Source of the DNA: Diploptera punctata
Lineage: Eukaryota; Arthropoda; Insecta; Blattodea; Blaberidae
Assembly: GCA_030220185.1 (NCBI GenBank)
Contig: JASPKZ010007796.1
Location: 1,054,001 to 1,118,000 of the forward strand
DNA length: 64,000 bases
Reading direction: 5' to 3'
The notes beneath the pieces were generated by a model. It worked only from the letters and a program-made list of their open reading frames with translations, was not told where the DNA came from and ran no database searches. Positions 1-10,537 of this stretch are shown one piece after another (position 1 is the stretch's first letter; each line of letters begins with the position of its first letter). The position numbers were made by a program, and so were the translations under genes.

Positions 1-832
1 TCCAGTTTCCTGCTCCATTTCTCCAGGAATGTCAGGGTTAAACCTGAAGTGTGACTGGAGGCCTTGTCTTGGTGCACCCAGACTTTGTTTTTGTCTGTAC
101 TATAGAGGGCTGGGATTTCAGTCGGGTAAATTGGGGTGAGAACGTCTTCCTGGTAGTACTGCGAGTTGATTTTGGCCTCTTTAGCTACTCTACGAATGGT
201 CAGTTTTTCATTGTAACAATATCCCGCGATGACCATAAATCCCTTGGAGAAACTTTCTCTGCATTCGGCATACCACTTTTGAATTTTTTTTTACCCCTTT
301 CTTTATAGTAAATTGCCTGGGGTTTGTTGCAGTCTCCTAGATAAACATATGCTTCATCAAGTGTGACCAAAAAATTTCCATTTTTCTCCTGCCAGGAGCA
401 TTTCATAGTTTCCTGCTGTTGGTGCGGCATTCGGCAATGTCACGTGGCAACAATTTATGAACCCTGCTTTTGTGGCGCATCTCCATGTTTAAATCTTTGT
501 TTATTATGGTGTTTACAGTTTTAAGGGATATTCCCAATCTGTTCGCAATCACCCTTTGTGTGGCAGGGTCACCACCAGAGATAAGGACCTTGACCTTTCT
601 GATTACATCTGGGGTGCGGGTGGTAGCAGATCGTGGATTTGCCCGTTTTTTTTCCTTTTGGAATTAATCCCAAGCGATCCTTTCCCTTTTTTATTAAGCA
701 CTGAGCTAATTCCACACTTTGGCACCATAAAATTACGTTTTTGCAAGCCTCAATAATCGCGGAATAACTCTAATTAGCGTCGGAAAGGGCAGTAATGTAC
801 CGTTCCCAAACTGGGTCTATCTTCTTAGTCAT
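1..832 (-). pseudogene. Tc1/mariner transposase relic, runs off left edge
   Basis: Reading the minus strand from an ATG at 832, the sequence decodes as a cut-and-paste DNA transposase that is broken in several places. The first 20 codons (MTKKIDPVWERYITALSDAN) end at a stop near 770. After a frameshift, a helix-turn-helix segment, RVIANRLGISLKTVNTII, lies at about 555-502; it would bind the terminal inverted repeats. The first catalytic Asp region (VTLDEAYVYLGD) is near 370-335. After another frameshift near 280 comes YCYNEKLTIRRVAK, and then the second catalytic Asp region, HQDKASSHTS, at about 75-46. The third acidic residue would lie beyond the window edge, so the DD(n)D/E subtype cannot be decided. 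Stops and frameshifts show it is dead. I could not delimit the terminal inverted repeat. The superfamily is secure and the subfamily is not. Confidence 0.85.
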
Positions 833-1681
833 TATGAGAGCAACACGCGTGCGAGTGTAACAGAAGCAGCCCACTGACTGGTTTGATCACCTCGCACGCT
901 CCTGTCCTGATGACTCACACTCCAACGTCACAATCTACTTGGCAAATCGTTATCAGAGATCGGAAACGACCCTCCGTATAAATTGTGCTTTAGCTTTACT
1001 GTACGAACTCTAATTGAGTAGGCTGTATGGTAGAACTTAAGTCTAAAATAATACTCTAATATGTACACTAATTTTAACAGATGTACATATTTGGGACATA
1101 TATGGAAGAGGGGCAATGGGAAGATGGGAATCTCTGGAAAGCAGGAATCAAGGGCGAACTACTGTAAAGTGGAAAGAAAGCCTGTATTAAGTGTTACGTA
1201 AGTATATAGTTGGGTCTGTGCCACTCAGCCTCTGTTGCTTATTTGTAATATTTCCAAGTTTATTTTGTTTTACATTTCAGGAAATATCTAGTGTGTTTGT
1301 CTATTAGTTCATTTTTGTCTGCTGACCATCCTATGCTAATACTTTTGCGTTTTTATTCTCTTTCTAAATGTAATAATTCACATTCCGAAATTAAATTATA
1401 TCAATCACGTGGCCATTTTTCCCCGCACACATGCAGTTTGGGTCCTCTATGATTTTTAAATCTGTGGAGATAATAGAAAATTTCCCATAACCTTTTATTA
1501 TACCTGTGATACTGTAATTTAAGACCAGTTTTAATTTTAGTTTGGCTTGTTCACTGGGGGAAAACAGTTTTGTTGAATTGCCATTCCGTATATTTAACTA
1601 TTTGTTTTGCCATATATGAATACCGTATTCTCTCAGTTCCGGTTTAATTGCGCTAATTATTGTCCGACTCTAACTAACCTA
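833..1681. other. AT-rich stretch, nothing recognised
   Basis: The outer end of the mariner relic probably lies in the first 100 bases, but no inverted repeat could be paired because the other end is outside the window. The rest is AT-rich with only short random frames. Confidence 0.5.
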
Positions 1682-1755
1682 CTCAGTGGTACTATTGAAC
1701 CCGTAGTATCATGGCCACGAGTACATATGCTCTCCATACATCCCTATCCTGAGCT
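1682..1755 (-). mobile_element. RTE-A 3' tip fragment
   Basis: This matches, with several changes, the last 70 bases of the RTE-A family seen whole near 30790-30865. The recognisable words are the reverse complements of CATGAACCTACGGGTTCGAT and of the upstream GATAGGGATGTATGGAGAGC. It directly abuts the (TAA)n tract at 1767. Confidence 0.75.
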
Positions 1756-1766
1756 AATGTTTTCTC

Positions 1767-1783
1767 ATAATAATAATAATAAT

Positions 1784-1856
<73 letters not shown>
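1767..1856 (+). repeat. (TAA)n microsatellite
   Basis: About 29 almost perfect AAT triplets with one ATT interruption. In this window such tracts usually sit beside retroelement ends. Confidence 0.95.
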
Positions 1857-1924
1857 GATCATCGGTTGATTAATATCTTTGACATCGTCCGATTCCTAAT
1901 AGACAATTTTGTCGGTCCATTCAA

Positions 1925-2345
1925 TCTCCTGATTGTAGATGTTTCTCCTTTATGTATAAATATATTCCCTGACTCCAGGAGGTTTTAGGTCTTCCTCTGC
2001 CTCGTCTTTCCTCAGGTTTCCATTCCAAAACAATTTTTGGTAGCCGATCCTCTTCCATTTGCTGGTCATGTCCGTACCATCTTAATTTCTGAGTTTTAAT
2101 ATAATCTAAAATAGTGTCTTCAATCTTCATTTACTCCCTTATAATTTAGTTCCTAATTTTTTTCCCTTCATGAAATTCTTGCTGCCCTTCGTATAAAGTC
2201 CATTTCCGTTGCCAATATATACTTATTTGTTTTTGTTGTTAATGGCCAAAGTTTTGCTCCATAAGTAATGATGCTTTTAACAATTGTATGATATATATTC
2301 GTTTTATTTTTATTTCTTATATTTTTATCCCACAATATTCTATTG
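1925..2345 (-). mobile_element. RTE-E type C-terminal/3' fragment
   Basis: The minus strand decodes with frameshifts. The upstream part reads SIITYGAKLWPL and TEMDFIRRAARIS; the downstream part reads LRWYGHDQQM and RRGRGRPKTSW. This order (TYGxxxW, then a GH box, then a GRPKxxW box) is the conserved tail of RTE-like reverse transcriptases. It is closest to the copy at 40489-41298. There is no catalytic domain here, only the thumb/tail region. Confidence 0.8.
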
Positions 2346-2354
2346 AGGCAAGCA

Positions 2355-2355
<1 letters not shown>

Positions 2356-2407
<52 letters not shown>

Positions 2408-2442
2408 TGATGATGATAACGATGATAGTAATAATAATAATA

Positions 2443-2487
<45 letters not shown>
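2356..2487. repeat. Head-to-head (AAT)n/(ATT)n tract
   Basis: An AAT run (2356-2403) passes through a short GAT-rich bridge (2404-2430) into a few more AATs and then a long ATT run to 2487. The strand polarity flips, so single strands could fold back on themselves. The ATT half is probably the tail of the CR1-like fragment that follows. Confidence 0.85.
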
Positions 2488-2660
2488 TGTTTAATATGGC
2501 AGAGTTGCGGCCATAAGGCCTTCTCTTCCACTCAACCAGCACAAATTACAAGTACATATTTGACAATATGGATTATATATTCACTATACTAATTATAAAT
2601 AATTTAAAATACATTAAATGTTACAATGGAAATTTAATGTACAAACAACTATTTATACGA
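2488..2660 (-). mobile_element. CR1-like 3' end fragment
   Basis: Bases 2491-2545 match, in reverse complement, the 3' end of the CR1-like copy at 35375-35440 (shared words GGTTGAGTGGAAGAGAAGGC and AACTCTGCCA). The tandem triplet at the left is the 3' tail, as in that copy. Confidence 0.7.
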
Positions 2661-2671
2661 TGATAATGATA

Positions 2672-2685
2672 GCAATAATAATACT

Positions 2686-2722
<37 letters not shown>

Positions 2723-2755
2723 GTAATAATAATAATAATGATGATGATAATTATA
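2672..2755 (+). repeat. (TAA)n-rich microsatellite
   Basis: Interrupted AAT triplets ending in GATGATGAT. There is no other structure. Confidence 0.85.
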
Positions 2756-2837
2756 GTATAAATGTGATAAATTATACGAGAAACACCAATTAATATAAAT
2801 GTACCTTATACTAGATAATGATGAAGTCGAGGTTAGG

Positions 2838-2930
2838 TAAAAAAAGTAAAGTGATCCCACTACAGCCTCAGGAGGCCCTTGAGATAGTAGGAGGTTAAGG
2901 CTCCCACTTTCTCTAAACAATCTGCACTTA
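2838..2930 (-). mobile_element. SINE-B 3' fragment
   Basis: Matches the tail half of SINE-B (complete at 11588-11885). Both contain GTAAAGTGATCCCAC and GGTTAAGGCTCCCACTTT when read on this strand. The tRNA-derived head is missing. Confidence 0.8.
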
Positions 2931-2932
2931 AA

Positions 2933-3112
2933 ACATCCCCTGTATAATCTACTTCCATCAAATCACGGTTAAAGGAGTACTCCCACCTCTTTCTTGGTCT
3001 ACCAACTGGGCGTTTTCCCTCTGCTTTTTCTATAAGAAGCTTCCATATCCCTCTTTCATTTCCCATTCCACATGTCCTGCCCGACTCTTAACCATTTATA
3101 AATCTGGATTAC
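2933..3112 (-). mobile_element. RTE-A C-terminal fragment
   Basis: Read on the minus strand it gives MGNERGIWKLL, then AEGKRPVGRPRKRW, then VDYTGD. This is the conserved tail of the RTE-A protein but more diverged than the other copies. Both ends are truncated. Confidence 0.8.
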
Positions 3113-4019
3113 ATGGTACTTGTTATGCCACTCGATCTGCAAGTTCGAAACGTGGTCCGAAGGTAGCTAATATTAAATATCTTAAATGTTTGTTTCTTTG
3201 GTGGGACCAGACATTGAACTGATCAATCATCCGGGAGGTCTCCATGACTTTGTGTAGTCAAAAAAGTATATCTGTGATTCACAGATTTAAAAAAAAAAGT
3301 CCGAAAATTATCCACAAAGCGAGAGGTCAAACTAATGAAAAGAAGAGGGTATTTCGGTAGTGAACGCAGTTAATGATGGAGATTTTATGTGGATATTTGC
3401 GCAGGAGATTTGAACTCTTGGTATTGATAATGCGTTGTGTGCAAGGAGTACAGAGCCACTAAAACACACATCGATCCTGGTTAAGCGGCCAAGTTGCTGC
3501 TGCAGGAGTTACGACGCCCAGGTCAGAGTTCAAGTTCTGCAGTATGTACTTAACACACAATCACTCCTCTGTTAATAGAAGGTCTATTGGACCTCAGATG
3601 ACTCTGTCCCATCTTACATTATTAATTCCGTTCTTTATATCTAAATATAAATCATTAACAGATTGTTGCAGGCAATGATATTAAAAATCAAAGATTCAGG
3701 TTTCCTCTCCAGATCTAAAATTGAATTTTTGAATTTATTGTTGTTTTTTAAATTGGTGGATTTCTTAAAGGTAACTAAATTTAGGGTTGTAAGGTGTAGT
3801 AACGTATATATAACCTCTCCTACCCAATTCTCATCCTCACCTTCTCGTGGTACAACCCGTTTTCACAAACGAGGCTCTGAGGACCGAGTCACGGCGGTAT
3901 AACCGTTCCATCGGGAACTGAGTAAATGCGGTAGCCTAATGTCTGTCCAGAGACTAAAAGATAGCAGCCCTACCGCTGGACTACTTAGCGTCGGGCCAGT
4001 AATCCGTCCTAAGGAACTT
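3113..4019. other. No gene; possible old SINE at 3840-4005
   Basis: Mostly unremarkable AT-rich DNA. At about 3880-4005 the minus strand has a tRNA-head-like word, TAGTCCAGCGGTAGGG, suggesting a decayed tRNA-derived SINE. I could not find a second copy in the window, so this is weak. Confidence 0.3.
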
Positions 4020-4245
4020 CAACACTACTTTCAAGTCTCAACATGAAAAAAATCTAAAAGGAATTTATGAAGATGGATGCAACATGCTCATCAAATGGAA
4101 GATCACAGGATACCCAAACATATGTTAAGATATCAACCTGCAGGAAGAAGAAGACCAGGACGTCCACTCAAAAGACTTCTGGATGGTGTTTCTCTTGAGG
4201 CCGAAGCAGGTCAACAAATCGTTTAAATTCGTGAATGTATTATGA
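4020..4245 (+). mobile_element. RTE-B 3' fragment
   Basis: The plus strand decodes to NLKGIYEDGCNMLIKWKITG, then (after a shift) a GRRRPGRPLKRLLDG box, ending near a GATGGTGATGG tail. The same family appears in reverse orientation at 22391-22810. It is the extreme C-terminal end and 3' UTR of an RTE-like element, 5' truncated. Confidence 0.75.
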
Positions 4246-4289
4246 TGGTGATGGTAATGAAAATAAATTTACAAAGAGGGGGAAACCTG

Positions 4290-4550
4290 TTAGGGTTACT
4301 ATACCTTAGTCGAGAGAACCTGGTTTTAAGGCACCAGGTACTCACCCTAACCTATCCCTTAGGGATAGGATTTGCTGGTTGTGTAAGCAAGTTGAAAAAC
4401 GCCCACTAAAGCATTGCTTGGTATTTAAATGGAAACATCAACTCGGCACCAACACCATTAAACCAGCCATTCACCCTCATATTTTATCCGGATCCATAGA
4501 AGATACTATAACGTACCAAGAAATTCAAAATACAATAAAACTTGTTTAAT
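4290..4550 (+). pseudogene. Short open frame with zinc-knuckle-like motif
   Basis: A frame open for about 77 codons, with no ATG, ends in a stop near 4548. It contains CWLCKQVEKRPLKHC, a Cys-Cys-His-Cys arrangement like those at the C-terminus of several non-LTR reverse transcriptases. I do not recognise the family. It is probably a retroelement tail fragment, and the call is tentative. Confidence 0.35.
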
Positions 4551-4654
4551 CCGGAACGTGAATAATGCGGAAATCTGTCCAATGTGAACAAATGTCTTGG
4601 TGAAATTAAATGTTTCTTACCTCTCCTCATATAAATCTTCTTAGTTGATCGCGA

Positions 4655-4683
4655 TTTCGAGACTATAACTGTCTCATCATCAG
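4655..4683 (-). ncRNA. Hammerhead-like core of a PLE end
   Basis: Minus strand: CTGATGA, then T, then GAGAC-AGTTATA-GTCTC, then GAAA. CUGANGA followed by a stem and GAAA is the conserved core of hammerhead ribozymes, known from Penelope-like elements. An extra U sits between the core and stem II, and I cannot define stem III or the cleavage site. Self-cleavage is therefore unproven. Confidence 0.5.
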
Positions 4684-4789
4684 AACTTTCTTGGTGACTG
4701 GTGTTATGTCGATCGGAAGAAACTCTTCTTCTTCCCTCTGTTGGTAAGAAACATTTAATTTCACCATAAATTATACCTCATAGTAAATA

Positions 4790-4831
4790 TGAAAATCAAA
4801 TAAAACTACGTTTTATTTTTATTTAATTAAT
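4790..4831 (+). repeat. Short palindromic repeat shared with PLE tails
   Basis: GAAAATCAAATAAAACTACG followed by its near-inverse and TATTTAATTAAT. The same 40-base word occurs at 20440-20482 and in reverse at 19775-19822 and 60771-60812, where it forms the tail of another PLE family. Confidence 0.6.
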
Positions 4832-5205
4832 AAACCTCATAGTGATTAATTCCTATAAAAGTTAAATATAAGTAACGACTCAAGTCTACATAGGAAACAA
4901 GATGGCCGGACAGTTATAGTCTCGAAATCGCGATCAACTTAGAAGATTTATATAAGGAGAGGTAGAAACATTTAATTTCACCATAATTTCCCTTCATTAA
5001 ATTCCCGGTAGGTGAATTAATAAGTGATGATTCTTGCTGCCGCGCTGGGCGAAGTAGAGTTTCTATTTGTATCTGCAATTTTCTTTCGGCCTCACTGCAC
5101 ACCCGTTTTGCGAAATATATGTTCGTTTAGCAAATATTTGGCATGTGACATCTGTCTTACAAATAAACAGTGCATTGTAAATTAGTTTAATATCTGATAC
5201 CGATT

Positions 5206-5604
5206 ATTTGAGAATCAAGTACTTAGGAATATTTTTTGACCAAAAAGAGATGAACAGACAGGCGAATGAGAAGACTACATAACAATGAACTACATGGTCT
5301 TTATAGGAAGCCAGATATAATAAGAACAGTTAAGTCTCGTAGACTACGATGAGCAGGACATGTTGCACGTATGGGGAATGAAAGACTTGCATGGAAGCTT
5401 CTTGTAGGAAAGCCAGAGGGAAAACGCCTAGTTAGTAGACTAAGAATGAGGCGGGAGAATAACATTAACTATGATTTAAGGGAACTAGATTATACAGAGA
5501 ATGATTGGTAAGCATTAGCTCAGGATAGGGATGTATGGAGAGATTATGTCCGGGCGGCCATGAATCTACGGGTTCGATAGTGCCAGTGAGTAAGTGCTCG
5601 TAAG
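5206..5604 (+). mobile_element. RTE-A, 5'-truncated copy with target duplication
   Basis: The last 400 bases of RTE-A: decayed KRDEQTGEWRRL..NNELHGLYRKP, the RRLRWAGHVARM region (here with a stop), GKRPVGRPRMRW region and DYTGNDW, then the ATGAATCTACGGGTTCGATA tip and an imperfect AAGT tail. It is flanked by TATCTGATACCGATT (5191-5205) and TATCTGAGACCGATT (5605-5619). That is a 15-base target duplication with one mismatch, showing insertion into the pogo/Tigger 5' region. Confidence 0.9.
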
Positions 5605-6503
5605 TATCTGAGACCGATTGCGTATGTACCTTTCACAGGTAGCGTTCTGAATTTACGGAATAAAGATGGCTACATCGTATGTATCATTGTCATTAAACGA
5701 AAAAGTGAAAGTGATTGAAGATAAAGAAGAAAAAACTCAGGAATCAACGAGGTGTGAGTTCACGATCAAAAAATCTCCAAATTTCCGGACCGATGCTCCA
5801 AAGTCAAGCTCCAGTTGTTGCTATATCCCTAGGGAATAACGATTTTAAGGTATCTTCAGGTTGGTTGTGGACAGTTTTAAAAAACAACACAATGTAGTGT
5901 AGAATGAAATTTACGGGGAGACAAGGATGTGAATGAAAGTGTAGTTTGTGAGTGGAAAGCGAAACTGCATACTTTAATTTCAGGATACGCGCCTAAGAGA
6001 CATTTTTAACGCTGACGAAACGGGACTGTTTTTTTTTCTCGCGTTACCGTGGAAGTCGCTCATACATTCTATACTTCACTTTGCAATGGCAGCGAAACTA
6101 TAATTAATCTAAGGTACATAAAAGACATATACGGTGCTACATAATCTATGATTGGTTAATAATTTTTTTTATAATGCGGAATGTTGTCTAATGTGGGAAA
6201 AAAATTGGTCTGCCCTAAAGCAATTATTTTAAGTAAGATTTGGTTCCGACCTTATGAAGGTCTTGACCCGATATCTTTAAGTGCTTTTATTTAAGTGTTA
6301 TTTTTATTTTATATGATAAACAAAGGAGAGTGATCCTCTCTCTGTTTTTGGCTGATTTTAAGTTATATTGAGTGAATTTATTTAGAATTTACAACTGATT
6401 TTTATGAACTTATGTGCAGTTTTTATTTACGACGAGGAATAGATTAAGTAGTAATCATTATTAATACGGCCTTAGTTTCTTAGAGTATTTTATGGTGCGT
6501 TAA

Positions 6504-6794
6504 TTAAAGTATTATATGCATTGGTGTCCTGTATCTTAGTGTAGTGTGTATTTGTGTATTACCTATCTCGTTTATTAGTCTGTTTTTATGTGTAAGAATT
6601 GTGTCTCTTTGTCTGTGTGCTAAGTGTTTTATATGGTCTATTATGTAAGAGATTTCTGTAACATCGTGTAGTATGGAGATCTGAGTTTGGCGGTCTGCAT
6701 GGAGTATGATTCTTAGGGCTTTATTTTGGGCTATTTGTAGATTATTAATGTGAGAGGTTGCGGCATGTCCCCAGGCTGGACTGGCATATGTCAT
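6504..6794 (-). pseudogene. C-terminal tail of Jockey-like ORF2
   Basis: Ninety-six residues (MTYASPAWGHAATSH, then NKALRIILHA) separated from the main ORF2 frame by a frameshift. PAWG..A..H followed by LQ..QNKALR is the standard tail of Jockey reverse transcriptases. It belongs to the same element. Confidence 0.85.
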
Positions 6795-6990
6795 GAGTGG
6801 TCTGATGATAGCTTTATATAGGTTTATTTTGTGTTTTAGTGAAAGTGTGCCTGCAGTGAGAATAGGGAAAATGTGTGAAGTTCTGATTTGCGCCTTTATT
6901 TTCAGATGTTTAATATGTTGTTTAAATGTAAGTTTTTTATCGAGTGTAACTCCTAAATATTTTACTGAGTCTGTGTATTCAATGTTTGTG

Positions 6991-9177
6991 TTATTTATAT
7001 TTAATGTAGGTGGGTTTGGTCTTCTTCTTGTAAATGTGATGGCTTGTGTTTTTTTCAGCGTTTAGTCTGATTCTCCATTTGGAGAACCAGTTGCTGATCC
7101 TGTTGATGTGTAGTTGTATTTTTCTAGTGGAGTGGTGTATGTCTTTATGTGTACAGTATATCGCTGTGTCGTCTGCATATTGTGCTATTTTAGTATGTAT
7201 TGAAGTTGGGATGTCTGAAGTGTAAATGTTGTATAATGTTGGTGCCAGTACAGAACCTTGAGGGACGCCTGCTTTTATTGGATGCCAGTCTGATGTCTGA
7301 TTATTAACTATGGTTCTGAATGTTCGCTTGTTTAGAAAGGAGTGAATTATTTTAATATAGCTGTCAGGAATTTTATATTGTATTAGTTTAAATATTAGGC
7401 CTGTATGCCAAACGGAGTCAAAAGCTTTCTCTATGTCGAAAAAGACTGCAGTTGTGAATTGTCTTTGTAGAAATCCTGTTGTTATGTCGTCCATGAGTCT
7501 CGTTAACTGTAGAGTAGTTGAGTGTTCAGGTCTGAAGGCAAATTGTGTAAGAGGTAGTATCTGAGATATGTAAGGTAGTAGTCTTTTGAGTATTAGTCTT
7601 TCTAGTACTTTGCCTATGTGGTCGAGTAAGCTAATTGGTCTGTAATTTTGAGGAAATAATGGGTTTTTGCCAGATTTAGGAATGGAAATGATGTTTGCTT
7701 GTTTGAAAGGAGTTGGGTAGTGATGTAGTTTGAGTGCAGAATTTAGGATTTTGGTCATATGAACTAGTCCTTTTCTAGGAAGTTGTTTTAGAGTAGTAGT
7801 AGTTATTCTGTCTTGTCCTGAAGCTTTATTGTTATTTAAAGAGTTTACAATTTTCTTTATTTCAGTAGTGGTAGCTATAGGTATTTGAAATGTCGGTGGT
7901 ACGTTTAAGTAGGTCTTTGTTTGCCTTCTGATTTTAGCTTGAAAGTGTTCGTGATGATTGTTATTTGTCTTTGATCTAAATTGATTTTCTAATGTCTCTG
8001 CAAATGCATTGGCTTTGTCTAGGTCATCGTAAAGTAGTCCGTTTCTTCCATGTAGAGGTCTGTTTCTGGTCGTTTTATTATGAGTGAAGTTTTTGATTAT
8101 TTTCCAAGTGTTGTCGTTTTCAACTGCAGTCTTAAGTTGTTCGTCAAGTTGTTTAAATTTGTAGTTTTTAATATGTTGATTTATTCTTTTAGTAATTAAG
8201 TTTAGTTGTCGTTTGTCTTCTCGTAGTCTTAGACGTTGCCATTTTCTTCTTAGTTGTCTTTTTTGTAGAAGTAGTTCAGTTAGTCCTGGGATGTAGTGCG
8301 TATTTTGAGTCCTATTTGAGCTGGTGGTAGTAGTACTGTTGTAAGTTTGCAGAAGAGTGTCTTGAAAAGTTTTGGTGGCTAAGTCTAGTTCTTCTGTATT
8401 ATTTATTGTGATATTTGGAGTTATGCTGTCATTTAATATTTGTCTGAAGGATGCCCAGTTTGTAGTTTTAGTGTTAAAGTTTCTTGTCTGTGATCTGATG
8501 GGATGAAAGTCTATTTCCATGATTACTGGACTATGGTCTGAGTTTAATTCATCAAGAGCGTCTATGTAATTTATGATGGGTCTTGGCTTCATGATGAAAA
8601 TGTCCAGTACGTCTGGTCTATGTCCTAGATAACTGTAGTGGGTTGGTTGTAATGGTCCTGTTACTTGATATCGGTTGTCTATTGAGTGTTTTAGTAACGT
8701 TTTTCCTCTTGCATTAGTAAGTCTTGAGTTCCATATTGGGCTTTTAGCGTTAAAGTCTCCTCCAAAAATGAATTTATTATTGTGCTTCGTTAATGTGTCT
8801 AGTTCAGTAGCCGTTAGTACGTTTTTAGGTGGTATGTATATGGCCCCTACAGTAGTTGTAACATTATGAGAGTATATGTCAATTGCAGTTAGTTGAATGT
8901 TAGTAAGTCCTTGAATAGTAGTGAGTGAGTGTTGTATTGTAGATTTGACTATTACAGCTGTGCCACCGTGTCCGTTTTCTTTGTCTGTTCTGTAAATGTC
9001 ATAATTTGGTATCCTCCAAGTAATGTGTTTCTTTAGTTTGGTCTCGGCTATTAAGGCAACGTCTATGTTCAGTCTGGTTAGTAGGTTAGTGAGTTCTAAT
9101 ATTTCGCTTCTGACTCCGTTTGCATTCCATTCTAATAAGAGCAAGGGTTTTATTAGAGTTTTGGGTTTAAGGGCCAT
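6991..9177 (-). pseudogene. Jockey-like ORF2, endonuclease-reverse transcriptase (frameshifted)
   Basis: Open for 728 residues. The N-terminal apurinic-type endonuclease shows LLEWNANGVRSE, AETKL, GDFNAKSPIWNSR (about residues 140-153) and SDHSPVIMEI (about 220-229). The reverse transcriptase follows with NYRPISLLDHIGKVLERLI, FDIEKAFDSVWH, GVPQGSVLAPTLYNIY and the catalytic YADD at residues 667-670. The endonuclease nicks target DNA and the reverse transcriptase copies the RNA there. The frame derails near 7055 at a T-run in the plus-strand sequence. The remaining thumb and tail continue in another frame to about 6504 (MTYASPAWGHAATSHINNLQ), so the real protein would be about 900 residues. 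A single indel suggests either recent decay or a sequencing error. Confidence 0.9.
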
Positions 9178-10537
9178 TTTGGGTTAGTGCAGTGAGTAGT
9201 GTAATTATGGCATTTAGTAGGTGGGGATTTTCTAGGACTTTTTTAATGAGGGTGATTAGTGCTTCAATTGAGTTTGTGTTATTATTATTTATAGTGTTTC
9301 TCACTGCATCAGCGGCTGTGTGATTTCTATTAAGTGGAGGGAAGTTTAAACTGTTGGTCGTAGGGCTTTCGATTTCCGCATTTTGTGTTGATCTGCTTAT
9401 GGAGTTAGGTCTTAGATTGTCTAATGTAGTTCTTTGCGTTCTATTTGTGCCATTTTGAATTGTAGATTTTACTGCAGGTTGTTGAGATTTATCTGTTATC
9501 ATTTGTTGAGGCCTTGCTGTGAGTTTTTTGTATATGGGGCAGTCCCTGTAGCTTGCGGCGTGTTCGCCCTTGCAGTTGGTGCATTTAACATTCTTGTTTG
9601 AACAGGCTGAGAGCCTGTGTGTTCCAGAACATCGGACACATCTCTCAGTCCTATTACAAAACTGAGCTATGTGTCCAAAGCCCTGGCATCTGTAACATTG
9701 GGTGATTCCTGATAGACCTATGTATTTTTCTAGTTTTACTCTTATGTAGCAGATGTGACTAAGTTCTTTTAGCATTTCCTCAAGGTGTTCATTTCTTTTA
9801 AAAGTGAGTATCCAGACTGGCAGGGGTGTTTTTATTCTGTTTCCATTTTGGAACATTTGTTTGGTTAACTGTCTGATTGCGATGATTGGATAATTGTGGT
9901 TCTGTAAGTACGAAAGTATGTCAGCTGTAGGGAATTCAGTTGGTAGACCTTTTAGAGTGACCTTTAGTGCTGTGTTAGGTTCATTGGAATGTGTGAAGTA
10001 CTTGTAATTGTTTATTTTCAATCTTTCTATTACATTATTGTATGTATTATTATCTTCTGTTTGGATCTTTAAGGAGTTATTAGAGTAAGTCATTTTTACC
10101 GTTTTTATATCTTTACCTGCGATTTTTTCCAGTGTCATGGCATTTGTGATTTTTATATCTGCAATTATTGGTGGTGGTTTACGGAATTTAGGCTTAATTT
10201 GTTCTTTATCTACTATGTCTGTGGCTATATCATTTAGAGGGTTAAATCTATTTTCAGTGTTGATGTCTGAAGTTGTTTCTTTTAGATTGGTTTGTTTACT
10301 TGTCCTTTTTGGTAATATGAAGTCTGTATCTTGTGTATTTTGTATATTATCTTCCTCTAGATCAAGTGCTTTTTCGTATTTGCGATTTAATGTGTCATGT
10401 ATTGATTCTGAACCTGCATCTGAGTCTGAATTTTCCTGTTCTGTTTCACTTGACTGGGATTTTAAGTCCATATCTGAGATGTCTGGTCCGTGAGGAGGAT
10501 GCTTGGGATAGGTATCTTTGGGTTGTACTTTCATCAT
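9167..10537 (-). CDS. Jockey-like ORF1, Gag-like zinc-knuckle protein
   Basis: An intact 456-residue frame starting MMKVQPKDTYPKHPP. The acidic, low-complexity N-terminal 120 residues (rich in Asp, Glu and Ser) are followed by an RNA-recognition-like middle segment. Three Cys/His knuckles sit at about residues 281-335: CYRCQGFGHIAQFC, CVRCSGTHRLSAC and CTNCKGEHAASYRDC. The C-terminal part is Asn/Thr-rich. In Jockey-clade elements this protein coats the RNA and carries it to chromosomes. The ORF1 stop overlaps the ORF2 start by 11 bases (ATGGCCCTTAA), a spacing suited to reinitiation or coupled translation. The frame is uninterrupted, so the copy may be fairly young. Confidence 0.9.
   Translation of the reverse strand: MMKVQPKDTYPKHPPHGPDISDMDLKSQSSETEQENSDSDAGSESIHDTLNRKYEKALDLEEDNIQNTQDTDFILPKRTSKQTNLKETTSDINTENRFNPLNDIATDIVDKEQIKPKFRKPPPIIADIKITNAMTLEKIAGKDIKTVKMTYSNNSLKIQTEDNNTYNNVIERLKINNYKYFTHSNEPNTALKVTLKGLPTEFPTADILSYLQNHNYPIIAIRQLTKQMFQNGNRIKTPLPVWILTFKRNEHLEEMLKELSHICYIRVKLEKYIGLSGITQCYRCQGFGHIAQFCNRTERCVRCSGTHRLSACSNKNVKCTNCKGEHAASYRDCPIYKKLTARPQQMITDKSQQPAVKSTIQNGTNRTQRTTLDNLRPNSISRSTQNAEIESPTTNSLNFPPLNRNHTAADAVRNTINNNNTNSIEALITLIKKVLENPHLLNAIITLLTALTQNGP

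Larger units (their letters stand above)
4618..4990. mobile_element. PLE 3' ends in inverted arrangement
   Basis: Bases 4618-4675 on the minus strand and 4912-4968 on the plus strand are near-identical inverted copies (about 56 bp), sharing TCTCGAAATCGCGATCAACT. They are separated by about 235 bases and followed on each side by AACATTTAATTTCACCA. The left copy continues into a hammerhead-like core, the mark of a Penelope-like element end. The right copy lost that part. No coding sequence remains. Confidence 0.6.
4540..6222 (+). mobile_element. pogo/Tigger-like DNA transposon relic
   Basis: The region from about 5666 to 6060 decodes in broken frames as a pogo/Tigger transposase. It starts MATSYVSLSLNEKVKVIE (5666), continues through RGVSSRSKNLQISG and a W-rich segment, and reaches LISGYAP and FNADETGLFF near 5975-6030. 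NADETGL is the first catalytic Asp region of the DDE domain in this family. Bases 4553-4583 and 6170-6200 share a related word (AATGCGGAA, then TCT/GTCTAATGTG), probably end-associated repeats. A PLE fragment and an RTE-A copy (5206-5604) interrupt the 5' part. Stops and frameshifts make it inactive. The outer ends are uncertain. Confidence 0.65.

Noticed and set aside
2356..2487. MITE or foldback element
   Set aside because: The inverted symmetry is just AAT meeting ATT; there are no unique arms or target duplication.
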